From Acidobacteriota bacterium (lineage in GTDB: Bacteria; Acidobacteriota; Terriglobia; Terriglobales; SCQP01): DNA of 12,609 nt. Under the pieces are notes generated by a model. The model made no database searches. It was not told the DNA's origin and saw nothing but the letters and a program-made list of their open reading frames with translations. The translations under genes were made by a program, and so were the position numbers. Each line of letters begins with the position of its first letter. Position 1 is the stretch's first letter. Where the stretch lies: NCBI GenBank assembly GCA_021823305.1, contig JAKAOE010000008.1:1-12609 (forward strand). Direction: 5' to 3'. Positions 5,784 through 11,755 of the stretch are shown here, piece after piece.

Positions 5784-6704
5784 ATGGCCGATAGCACCGC
5801 CGCCGCGGCCGCCCGCGGGTTGACCACCACCGAAGCCGCCTTCATCGAAGCCGCCCAACACGCCGGGCGGCTCTACATCCATCAGCCCTACGAGCTCTAC
5901 AGCGAGCAGAATCATGAGGCCTGGCAGCGGCTGTTCGCGCGCATGCAGCCGCAGTGGCGGCGGTACGCCAATCCGCAGTTTCTGAAGGGCATTGACTCGC
6001 TCTGCTTCGACGCCTCGCAGGTGCCACGGCTGGAGGACGTGAACCGGTTCCTGGCGCCGCTGACCGGATTTCGCGCCAAGGCGGTGAGCGGCTACGTGCC
6101 GGCGTTCGACTTTTTCGACTGCCTGAGCAAGCGCGAGTTCCCCACGACGATCACCATCCGGCGCGCCGACCGGCTGGACTACCTGCCCGAACCCGACATC
6201 TTCCACGACATCGCCGGCCACGTGCCGATGCACACCGATCCGAAGTTCGCCGATGCGCTGGTGCGCTTCGGCAACTGCGCCCACACCGCCGCGCGCATGG
6301 CCGCCGACGCGCCCGATCCCGAGGAGAAGCAGCGCCGCCTCACCAGCATGATCAAGGCGCTGGCGCGCTTTTTCTGGTTCACGGTGGAGTTCGGCCTGAT
6401 GCAAACGCCGGACGGCGTGCGCGCCTACGGCAGCGGCCTGCTGAGCTCCTACGGCGAGCTCGAACATGCCTTGACCGCGCCCGCGGTCCAGCGCTACCCG
6501 CTGCAGATGGAGTGGGTGGTGAATCAGGGCTTCGACTACCACCATTACCAGCCGCTGCTGTTCATCATCGACGGCTTCGACCACCTCTTCGCGCTGGTGG
6601 ACGAACTGGAGCGCCGCCTGGCGGCGGGCGCGCTGATGTACGTCGCCCCCGGCGCGCCCGACATCAACGACGCCGACGCCAGCAGCTTCCTGCGGGCGGA
6701 GTGA
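5784..6704 (+). CDS. phhA: Phenylalanine 4-monooxygenase (single catalytic domain)
   Basis: This 306-residue protein is a bacterial pterin-dependent aromatic amino acid hydroxylase, which converts phenylalanine to tyrosine using tetrahydrobiopterin (or a related pterin), O2 and iron. The iron ligands are visible: H141 and H146 in the FHDIAGHVP motif and E202 in FWFTVEFGLM. The GYVPAFDFFDCLSKREFP block (about 103-120) and the YGSGLLSSYGELEHAL block (about 215-230) are typical. There is no N-terminal regulatory ACT domain, as usual for bacteria. The frame is open for 76 codons upstream, but only ATG 5784 gives a sensible N-terminus, and it directly follows a TAGGAT box. No pterin-carbinolamine dehydratase (phhB) gene is next to it. 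Tryptophan hydroxylase cannot be fully excluded by eye, but phenylalanine hydroxylase is much more likely. Confidence 0.95.
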   Translation: MADSTAAAAARGLTTTEAAFIEAAQHAGRLYIHQPYELYSEQNHEAWQRLFARMQPQWRRYANPQFLKGIDSLCFDASQVPRLEDVNRFLAPLTGFRAKAVSGYVPAFDFFDCLSKREFPTTITIRRADRLDYLPEPDIFHDIAGHVPMHTDPKFADALVRFGNCAHTAARMAADAPDPEEKQRRLTSMIKALARFFWFTVEFGLMQTPDGVRAYGSGLLSSYGELEHALTAPAVQRYPLQMEWVVNQGFDYHHYQPLLFIIDGFDHLFALVDELERRLAAGALMYVAPGAPDINDADASSFLRAE

Positions 6705-6755
6705 GCATGTCCTCGATCGGCGCGGACCCCAGCGCGGCTGCGCCGCGCGTCCCGC

Positions 6756-7182
6756 TTGTGCTCGCGCCGACATGGGCCCCGGGATCCCAATGTCGGCGCT
6801 GCGCTTCGCTGGGGCCACGCTTTGCGCCTGCGCGCGCATCGCGCCCTGGCGCGATGGAGCGGCGGCGGCGTGACGGTACGCGCGGCGCCCGGCTGGCGGC
6901 TTACGGTCTCGCCCGACGGCTACGAGGACTTGCGCTACTGGCTGCGCTACGAGGTGGCGGGGTGAGCCGCCCACGCGCGTCCTCGCAGTCGAGCCGTCGC
7001 CCGAAGCGCTGCCGCTGCTGCGCGCCAACCGCGCCGTGCAGCGCACCGACTGGATCGCCGAGCCGGTCGCAGCCTCCGACCACCCGGGAGCGTTGCACTT
7101 CTATCCCGGCCTGATTCACATGCTGGTCGCCGCGCCCCAGCTGCACGACGCACCGCCCGGCGCCACGCCGGCGATCGCCTGA
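6756..7182 (+). pseudogene. Unrecognised short gene, probably frameshifted
   Basis: Two adjacent stretches look protein-like but lie in different frames. Frame A (start possibly GTG 6870; open from 6756) encodes a stretch with GWRLTVSPDGYEDLRYWLRY and stops at TGA 6963-6965. The next frame continues with PPTRVLAVEPSPEALPLLRA, then QRTDWIAEPVAASDHPGALH and a YPGLIHMLVAAPQLHD tail, ending at TGA 7180-7182, but has no start codon of its own nearby. Removing one G from the GGGG run at 6959-6962 joins them into one frame of roughly 100 residues. This could be a real mutation, a sequencing error, or chance. I do not recognise the family. A third frame open from ATG 6707 looks like a shadow, rich in Arg and Cys. 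Confidence 0.4.
6764..6799. repeat. Perfect 10-base inverted repeat (REP-like hairpin)
   Basis: GCGCCGACAT (6764-6773) and ATGTCGGCGC (6790-6799) are perfect complements. GGG / CCC just inside extends the stem after a single bulged A. The hairpin sits 60 bases after the hydroxylase stop, with no T-tract. Its form is that of an interspersed palindromic repeat, but there is no second copy in this window to prove that. Confidence 0.45.
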
Positions 7183-7183
7183 G

Positions 7184-7217
7184 GCTCCGCGGCGGCGGCT
7201 TGCGACTACCGCGGAGC
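7184..7217. terminator. Terminator-like stem-loop after the frameshifted gene
   Basis: GCTCCGCGG (7184-7192) pairs perfectly with CCGCGGAGC (7209-7217) around a 16-base loop, starting two bases after the TGA at 7180-7182. There is no run of T, so if it terminates transcription it is not a textbook intrinsic terminator. Confidence 0.35.
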
Positions 7218-7265
7218 TCGCGGCAAGCGCCGGGCTGGCACACTGGGCTTGCGAAAGGTCCAACG

Positions 7266-8354
7266 CTAGTGTCCTGAGTCAGAGATTCGTTGGCAAAAGC
7301 GGCCAACTTTGTCGAGGATTTCATTGGCGCTCTTGGTCCAGATGAAGGGTCTGGGATGGCGATTGTTCTCGCCCAGGAACTCGTGGATCGCGGCTACCAG
7401 TTCGCCGACGCCGCGAAAAGCGCTGCGGCGAAGGCGGGTTTGGGTGAGAGCCGCGAACCAGCGCTCGACCAGGTTGAGCCAGGACGATCCGGTGGGAATG
7501 AAGTGCAGGTGAAACCGCGGGTGCTGGGCGAGCCAGCGCTGCACGGCGGGGGTTTTGTGGGTCGCGTAGTTGTCCAGGATCAAGTGCAGGTCGAACGTGG
7601 CCGGCGTGGCGGCGTCGATCAGCGCCAGAAACCGGCAAAACTCCCGGGCGCGGTGCCGGGCGTGGCAGTCGCCCAGGACGAATCCAGTCGCGACGTCGAG
7701 TGCGGCAAACAGCGTGGTCGTGCCGTGGCGCACGTAATCATGGGTGTGCCGCTCCGCCTGGCCGGGGCGCATGGGCAGCAGCGGCTGGCTGCGGTCCAGC
7801 GCCTGGATCTGGGATTTTTCATCCACGCACAGCACCAGAGCGCGCTCCGGCGGGTTCATGTAAAGCCCCACCACATCCCGGACTTTATCGATAAACAGCG
7901 GGTCCTGGGAAAGCTGGAAGACCTCGCTGCGATGCGGCTGCAATCCGAACGCCCGCCAAATCCGGCTCACCGTGCTCTGGCTCAGGCCCGAGGCCCGCGC
8001 CATCGAACGTGTGCTCCAGTGGGTGGCCGCCCGCGGCATGGATTCTAGGGTGCGCTGCAAGAGACGTTCCACCGCCGCGTCGCCGACCTTGCGCGGCGCT
8101 CCCGGCCGCGGTTCGTCCAGCAAGCCTTGCAGCCGATCCTTTGCGAACCGGCCCCGCCACTTGCCTACGGTAGGCAGCGACACATGCAGCCGCTTGGCGA
8201 TCACGCCATTGTATTCGCCCGCCGCACATCCCAGCACGATGCGGGCGCGAAGCGCCGTCGCCTGCGCGGTCTTGGGCCGGCGTGCCCACTGCTCCAGAAC
8301 TTCGCGCTCCCGCTTGCTCAACTCAATCGCCGCCGTAGGGCGTCCCAAAGGCAT
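7266..8354 (-). CDS. IS630-family DDE transposase
   Basis: This 362-residue transposase has an N-terminal helix-turn-helix region (about 12-75, with LSKREREVLEQWA and VSLPTVGKWRGRF) and a second winged-helix segment (about 95-140, GLSQSTVSRIWRAFGL). A DDE_3 catalytic domain follows. The triad is visible: D178 (LCVDEKSQIQ), D261 (LILDNYATHK) and E297 (SWLNLVERWF). The start at 8354 is chosen because AAAGGAGG lies seven bases upstream on the minus strand; the frame is open 16 codons further, but without support. The stop codon TAG (7268-7266) lies outside the element: T and A come from the duplicated target and G from flanking DNA. It catalyses cut-and-paste transposition into TA. No frameshift or missing residue is seen. 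Confidence 0.95.
   Translation of the reverse strand: MPLGRPTAAIELSKREREVLEQWARRPKTAQATALRARIVLGCAAGEYNGVIAKRLHVSLPTVGKWRGRFAKDRLQGLLDEPRPGAPRKVGDAAVERLLQRTLESMPRAATHWSTRSMARASGLSQSTVSRIWRAFGLQPHRSEVFQLSQDPLFIDKVRDVVGLYMNPPERALVLCVDEKSQIQALDRSQPLLPMRPGQAERHTHDYVRHGTTTLFAALDVATGFVLGDCHARHRAREFCRFLALIDAATPATFDLHLILDNYATHKTPAVQRWLAQHPRFHLHFIPTGSSWLNLVERWFAALTQTRLRRSAFRGVGELVAAIHEFLGENNRHPRPFIWTKSANEILDKVGRFCQRISDSGH
7269..7283 (+). repeat. Left terminal inverted repeat of the IS630-family element
   Basis: GTGTCCTGAGTCAGA is the exact reverse complement of 8410-8424. The match stops at the 16th base. Confidence 0.95.
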
Positions 8355-8409
8355 GCTCGCCTCCTTTATACGGGAGACGCGCGTGACCCCAACACAATAC
8401 AAATTTTTT

Positions 8410-8424
8410 TCTGACTCAGGACAC
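8410..8424 (-). repeat. Right terminal inverted repeat of the IS630-family element
   Basis: TCTGACTCAGGACAC mirrors the left end exactly over 15 bases and is followed by the second TA of the target duplication. Confidence 0.95.
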
Positions 8425-8455
8425 TAGTTTGTCAAGAGAAAAAACGAGCCTCGTC

Positions 8456-8485
8456 CAATTATCACAACATTGTGACAATTATCAC
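8456..8485. repeat. Direct repeat around a short palindrome, operator-like
   Basis: CAATTATCAC occurs twice (8456-8465 and 8476-8485), exactly 20 bases apart, with the palindrome TCACAA-CA-TTGTGA (8462-8475) overlapping and filling the gap. Spacing of two helical turns and AT-rich character in a GC-rich window suggest a protein-binding site. No gene starts here now: it lies just past the 3' end of the DUF202 gene, beside the insertion sequence. Confidence 0.4.
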
Positions 8486-8514
8486 GAGAATGTGGCGCAT
8501 ACCGGCGCGCCGGG

Positions 8515-8919
8515 TCACGCGCGCAGGCCGCGGGCGAGGAGGAGATAGACGGCCAGCGCCACGCCGCCGCCGGCCAGCAGGATGGAGATGACGACGGCGG
8601 TAAACGAGGGCCTGCGCCAGGTGTCGCCCGTGCCGGTGTTGAGCTCGCGCACCATGCGCAGGTGCCGCCACAGGCTGAGCAGGATCGCCAGCACGCCCAG
8701 GGCGATGAGCACGGTGCCGAAGGCGAGCGAAAGCCCGCTGGAAGACTGCGGCGAGTGCAGGTCGGCGGTCACCTGCAGCTCGCGCAGAAACAGCCCGAAG
8801 CGCGCGACCACGAAGCCGAAGCCCATCAGCGCCAGGCCGGTGCGGATCCAGGCCAGAAAGGTGCGCTCGGCGGCGAGAAAGTCGCCCGGCGCGGCGCGCG
8901 GCGGTGAGGCCTCAGGCAT
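8515..8919 (-). CDS. DUF202 (YidH-like) small membrane protein
   Basis: This 134-residue protein carries the DUF202 signature LAAERTFLAWIRTGLALMGFG (about 15-35). It has three hydrophobic segments (about 28-46, 66-84 and 106-128), so it is an inner-membrane protein. The family is widespread, and no biochemical function is firmly established; YidH of E. coli is a member. Its ATG (8919-8917) overlaps the end of the ammonia-lyase gene by 8 bases, with the upstream stop TGA at 8914-8912. The two are likely translated together. The overlap may mean shared expression more than shared function. The gene and family are convincing; the role is unknown. Confidence 0.9.
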   Translation of the reverse strand: MPEASPPRAAPGDFLAAERTFLAWIRTGLALMGFGFVVARFGLFLRELQVTADLHSPQSSSGLSLAFGTVLIALGVLAILLSLWRHLRMVRELNTGTGDTWRRPSFTAVVISILLAGGGVALAVYLLLARGLRA

Positions 8920-9889
8920 GGTTGAGCATGCCGGCCAGCGCGCCGGCGTCCATGTTACCGCCGCTGAGGATCACCCCGATGCGGCGGAAGCGCGGCAGCG
9001 CGCCCTTGAGCAGCGCGGCGACGCCCACCGCGCCCGAGGGCTCGACCAGGATCTTGAGCCGCAGCAGCAGCAGCTTGACCGCCTCCACCATCTCCGCGTC
9101 GGTGACCGTGACCACCCCGGCGAGGTGCTCGCGCATCAGCGCGAAGGTGAGCTCGCCCGGCTGCACCGTGCGCAGGCCGTCGGCGATGGTGGGGTTGTCG
9201 GCGATGGGGGTGATTTGGCCGCGTTCGAGCGATAGCTTCACGTCGGCGGCCGTGGCCGGCTCGACCCCGAACACCTGGATCTTCGGGTTGAGGCCATGGG
9301 CCGCCAGCGCGGAACCGGAGACCAGGCCGCCGCCGCCGATCGGAGCCACCAGCACCTCGAGATCGGGCGCCTCGGCCAGCAGTTCGAGCGCCGCGGTGCC
9401 CGCGCCGGCGATGATGCGCGCGTCGTCGAAAGGCGGCACTAGGACGCGCCCCAGGCGCTCGAGCAGCTCCTGGGCGAAAGCCTCGCGGTTCACCGTGGCG
9501 CGGTCGTAGAGGTGCACCTCGCCGCCGAACGCACGCACCGCGTCGAGCTTGGCGCGGGGCACGTCCTGCGGCATCACCAACGCGGCCTTGACGCCCAGGT
9601 CGCGCGCGGCGAGCGCCACCGCCTGGGCGTGGTTGCCGCTCGAGAAGGCGAGCACGCCCCTGCGGCGTTCGTCCTCGGTCAATTGCAGCAGCCGGTTGGT
9701 GGCCCCGCGAAACTTGAAGGCGCCGGCGCGCTGGAAGTTCTCCGCCTTGAGAAAGACCTCGACCCCGCCGCCGCCATCCAAACGCAGGTTCAAGGAGCGC
9801 GAGCGCAGGACCGGTGTGGCGGCGATGCGGCCGGCGAGGCGCTCGCGCGCGCCGCGGACGTCATCGAACGTGGGCAGGTGAGGAGCCAT
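8912..9889 (-). CDS. Threonine/serine ammonia-lyase (PLP-dependent, catabolic type without ACT domain)
   Basis: This 325-residue fold-type II PLP enzyme has the lysine that binds PLP at K59 in AGAFKFRGA, the substrate loop SSGNHAQ (83-89), the phosphate-binding GGGGL loop (185-189) and a C-terminal SGGNMD motif (309-314). Threonine dehydratases convert threonine to 2-oxobutanoate and ammonia, and many also act on serine. It lacks the C-terminal ACT-like regulatory domain of biosynthetic IlvA. It therefore fits the shorter catabolic TdcB type; a serine racemase-like activity cannot be excluded from sequence. The ATG at 9889 starts at the normal family position (MAPHLPTFDDV). A TACAAT box nine bases upstream and no Shine-Dalgarno suggest a nearly leaderless message. 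It overlaps the DUF202 gene downstream. Confidence 0.93.
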   Translation of the reverse strand: MAPHLPTFDDVRGARERLAGRIAATPVLRSRSLNLRLDGGGGVEVFLKAENFQRAGAFKFRGATNRLLQLTEDERRRGVLAFSSGNHAQAVALAARDLGVKAALVMPQDVPRAKLDAVRAFGGEVHLYDRATVNREAFAQELLERLGRVLVPPFDDARIIAGAGTAALELLAEAPDLEVLVAPIGGGGLVSGSALAAHGLNPKIQVFGVEPATAADVKLSLERGQITPIADNPTIADGLRTVQPGELTFALMREHLAGVVTVTDAEMVEAVKLLLLRLKILVEPSGAVGVAALLKGALPRFRRIGVILSGGNMDAGALAGMLNHA

Positions 9890-9898
9890 GCAGCCACG

Positions 9899-9904
9899 AT
9901 TGTA
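9899..9904 (-). promoter_or_regulatory. Putative -10 box of the ammonia-lyase gene
   Basis: On the minus strand TACAAT ends nine bases before the ATG at 9889. It is a close match to the -10 consensus, but no good -35 box was found. The predicted leader would be only a few bases. Confidence 0.4.
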
Positions 9905-10009
9905 GCGCCACCAATTGCCCGCAGGCGCCGCGGGTGACGACGCCCGGCCGGCCGAGGACGACGCAGCGCGCCGCGCATCGCCCCGCCCGACTCGTTCAAC
10001 CGCGGATGT

Positions 10010-10015
10010 TAGGCT
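10010..10015 (+). promoter_or_regulatory. Putative -10 box for the PfkB kinase gene
   Basis: TAGGCT ends six bases before the GTG start at 10022, with no Shine-Dalgarno visible. The layout is like that of the hydroxylase gene and suits a leaderless transcript. Confidence 0.35.
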
Positions 10016-10021
10016 GGGGCA

Positions 10022-10897
10022 GTGATCATTCTCGGCCTGGGCAATAGCTGCCTCGACACGCTGCTGGAGCTCGACCACCTGCCCCAAGCGGGCGGGAAGG
10101 CGCGCCTGCTGCGGAAATGCGAGCAGCCCGGCGGGCAGGCGGCCGGGGCGATGGTGGGCTGCGCGCGGCTGGGGCTGCGGCCACGGTTCCTGCTGCGCAC
10201 CGGCGACGATCTCGCCGGCGAACGGCAGCGCGCGGCGCTGGCGGCGGAAGGGCTTGACCTGCGCTGGGCAAGAGTGGCGCCGGGCGCAGCAAGCGCGCAG
10301 GCGATCATCCTGACCGCGCAGCGAGCGGGCGAGCGCATCGTCATCTGGCGGACGCCGCCGGAGCTCGCTGTGCACGCGGACGAGATCGAGCCGGCTATGT
10401 TCGACGGCGTGGCGGCGCTCTACTTCGACGGCCGGGACGGCGCCGCCTGCCGGCGGGCGGCGGAGATGGCGCGCGCGCGCGGCCTTCCGGTGATCGCCGA
10501 CCTGGATTGCTGGTACCCGCACACCCCGGCGCTGCTCGCGTGGGTAGATCATCTGATCGTGCCCGAGGAATTCGCGGCGGCCGGCCTCCCGCCCGCCCGC
10601 GCCGGCCAAACCATCGTCGTCACCCGCGGCCCCGACGGCGCTGAGGCGTGGTCGGCGGATGGCGAACGTGCGGCCGCGCCCGCGTTCCCGGTCGCCGCGG
10701 TGGATGCCACCGGCGCCGGCGACGCCTTCCACGCCGGCTATATCGTGGCCCTGCTCGAAGGCTGGCCGCTGCCCGAGCGGCTGGCGTTCGCCAACGCCGC
10801 GGCGGCGCTCGCCTGCACCGCCTGGGGCGCGCAGGCAGGACTGCCGCGCCGGGCGCAGGTCGAGGCGCTGCTGCATCAGGCGGTGCCGCTTGGCTGA
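10022..10897 (+). CDS. PfkB/ribokinase-family sugar kinase
   Basis: This 291-residue protein starts at a GTG, giving the usual N-terminal strand (MIILGLGNSCLDTLLELDHLP). It has the first signature region around GGQAAGAMVGCARLGL (38-53) and the second PfkB signature DATGAGDAFHAGY (228-240), where D234 is the expected catalytic base and GAGD forms the anion hole. Such kinases phosphorylate sugars, nucleosides or related molecules with ATP in the cytoplasm; the substrate cannot be read from sequence. It is divergent from the ammonia-lyase across a 132-base gap. Its end overlaps the next gene by 8 bases. Coupling with a glycerophosphodiesterase hints at polyol or sugar-phosphate salvage, but that is inference. 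Confidence 0.9.
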   Translation: MIILGLGNSCLDTLLELDHLPQAGGKARLLRKCEQPGGQAAGAMVGCARLGLRPRFLLRTGDDLAGERQRAALAAEGLDLRWARVAPGAASAQAIILTAQRAGERIVIWRTPPELAVHADEIEPAMFDGVAALYFDGRDGAACRRAAEMARARGLPVIADLDCWYPHTPALLAWVDHLIVPEEFAAAGLPPARAGQTIVVTRGPDGAEAWSADGERAAAPAFPVAAVDATGAGDAFHAGYIVALLEGWPLPERLAFANAAAALACTAWGAQAGLPRRAQVEALLHQAVPLG

Positions 10898-11618
10898 GCC
10901 GGGGCCCTTGCCCCTACGCTTGGGCCACCGCGGCCACCGCCTCGCCGCGTACGGCGAAACCGAGAACACGCTGGCGGCGTTCGACCGCGCCCTGGCGGCG
11001 GGCTGCGAGGGGCTGGAGCTGGACCTGCGGCTGAGCGGCGACGGCCGGGTGGTGATTCATCACGACGCCGAGATGCGGCTCGACCACGGACGGGGCCAGT
11101 CGGCGGCGATCGCTGGCGCGACCCTGCGCGCGCTGCGGCGGCTGCACCCCGAACTGGCGACCCTCGAACAGGTGCTCGAGCGCTATGGCGAGCGCGCCTG
11201 GCTCGACCTGGAAGTAAAGGAGAAGGCGGCGGCGGCGGCCACCGCGGCGGCGCTGCGCCGCCATCCGCCGCGCCAAGGCTTCGTGGTGAGCAGCTTCGAT
11301 CCCGCCGCGCTGGTGCGGCTGCGCTCCGCCGCGCCCGAGCTGCCGCTGTGCCTGAACCTGCGGCGCCCGGTCAGCCCGCGCCGCCTGCGGCGCTTCCAGG
11401 TGCCGTGGATCGCGCCCCAGCAGGCCTCCTGCACCGCCTGGTACGTGCGCCGCCTGCGCCAGGCGGGCTGGCGGGTGCTGGTGTGGACGGTGAACCGCCC
11501 GGTGCGCATGCGGCGCTTCGCGCGCGCCGGCGCGGAGGCGATCGTCAGCGACGATCCCTACCTTTTGGTGCAAACGCTGCCGCGCAGCCGAACGGCGGAA
11601 CAAACCGCCTGGAACTGA
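10890..11618 (+). CDS. Glycerophosphodiester phosphodiesterase (GDPD family)
   Basis: This is a cytoplasmic-type GDPD of 242 residues, with no signal peptide. Family motifs are in order: HRG (13-15), ENT (25-27), E43 and D45 as metal ligands in ELDLRL, the catalytic histidine H58 in VVIHHD, E108 and K110 in LDLEVKE, and a C-terminal VWTVN...AIVSDDP block (about 198-223). It hydrolyses glycerophosphodiesters to glycerol 3-phosphate and an alcohol. The start is set at TTG 10890, which overlaps the kinase by 8 bases and follows AGGCGG at suitable spacing. TTG 10908 is the alternative, and no ATG or GTG gives the complete HRG strand. The stop lies inside the left arm of an inverted repeat, so the last residues may have been changed by that element. 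Confidence 0.9.
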   Translation: MAEPGPLPLRLGHRGHRLAAYGETENTLAAFDRALAAGCEGLELDLRLSGDGRVVIHHDAEMRLDHGRGQSAAIAGATLRALRRLHPELATLEQVLERYGERAWLDLEVKEKAAAAATAAALRRHPPRQGFVVSSFDPAALVRLRSAAPELPLCLNLRRPVSPRRLRRFQVPWIAPQQASCTAWYVRRLRQAGWRVLVWTVNRPVRMRRFARAGAEAIVSDDPYLLVQTLPRSRTAEQTAWN

Positions 11619-11729
11619 TTTCATAATTGGTGCCCGCGACCGCCGGACGAGACCGATTGCGGCTTTTCACCAGGAAAAGCCGCACGAGCGCTCCCGCAGC
11701 GGAAACACCCGGCATTATGAAACCAGTTC
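11612..11729. repeat. Nested inverted-repeat element, 118 bases (MITE-like or structured RNA)
   Basis: The outer arms GAACTGATTTCATAAT (11612-11627) and ATTATGAAACCAGTTC (11714-11729) are complementary at 15 of 16 positions. Midway sits a second, independent hairpin (11658-11684). The left arm contains the gdpD stop codon, and the right arm contains an ATG in frame with the methyltransferase. A long dyad with AT-rich ends in a GC-rich genome is the form of a miniature inverted-repeat element, but no clear target duplication was seen. A transcribed RNA fold is the alternative. Confidence 0.55.
11658..11684. repeat. Perfect 11-base-pair hairpin inside the nested element
   Basis: TGCGGCTTTTC (11658-11668) and GAAAAGCCGCA (11674-11684) are perfect complements around the 5-base loop ACCAG. 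No T-run follows, but the stem is strong enough to act as a processing or termination signal between gdpD and the methyltransferase gene. Confidence 0.65.
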
Positions 11730-11755
11730 TGAGCATGGCGGCATCTCCACCGGGG

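Larger units (their letters stand above)
7269..8424 (-). mobile_element. Complete IS630-family insertion sequence, 1156 bases
   Basis: The element is bounded by perfect 15-base terminal inverted repeats and flanked by a TA duplication (7267-7268 and 8425-8426). The outer bases are C (7266) and G (8427), so the original target was CTAG, the site preferred by IS630. One transposase gene fills most of its length, uninterrupted, with an intact DDE triad and a strong ribosome-binding site, so the element may be active. It inserted between the 3' ends of the upstream frameshifted gene and the DUF202 gene, apparently without breaking either. Confidence 0.95.

Noticed and set aside
5772..7046. 424-codon minus-strand open frame antisense to phenylalanine hydroxylase
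   Set aside because: It is a typical high-GC antisense shadow, rich in Arg, Gly, Ala and His. The plus strand has all iron ligands of the hydroxylase.
6707..7114. Frame from ATG 6707 directly after the hydroxylase
   Set aside because: The translation is low-complexity Arg/Cys/Ser-rich and out of frame with the two protein-like stretches in the same place.
8354..8400. TTGGGG-16-TATAAA as transposase promoter
   Set aside because: The TATAAA overlaps the Shine-Dalgarno AAAGGAGG, so transcription would start after or within it. The arrangement does not make sense with such a strong ribosome-binding site.
7290..8427. Plus-strand open frames within the insertion sequence
   Set aside because: They are antisense to an intact transposase with a complete DDE triad and ribosome-binding site.
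9890..10969. Long minus-strand extension in frame with the ammonia-lyase
   Set aside because: It is antisense to the PfkB kinase and has no family features. The ammonia-lyase has a normal N-terminus at 9889.
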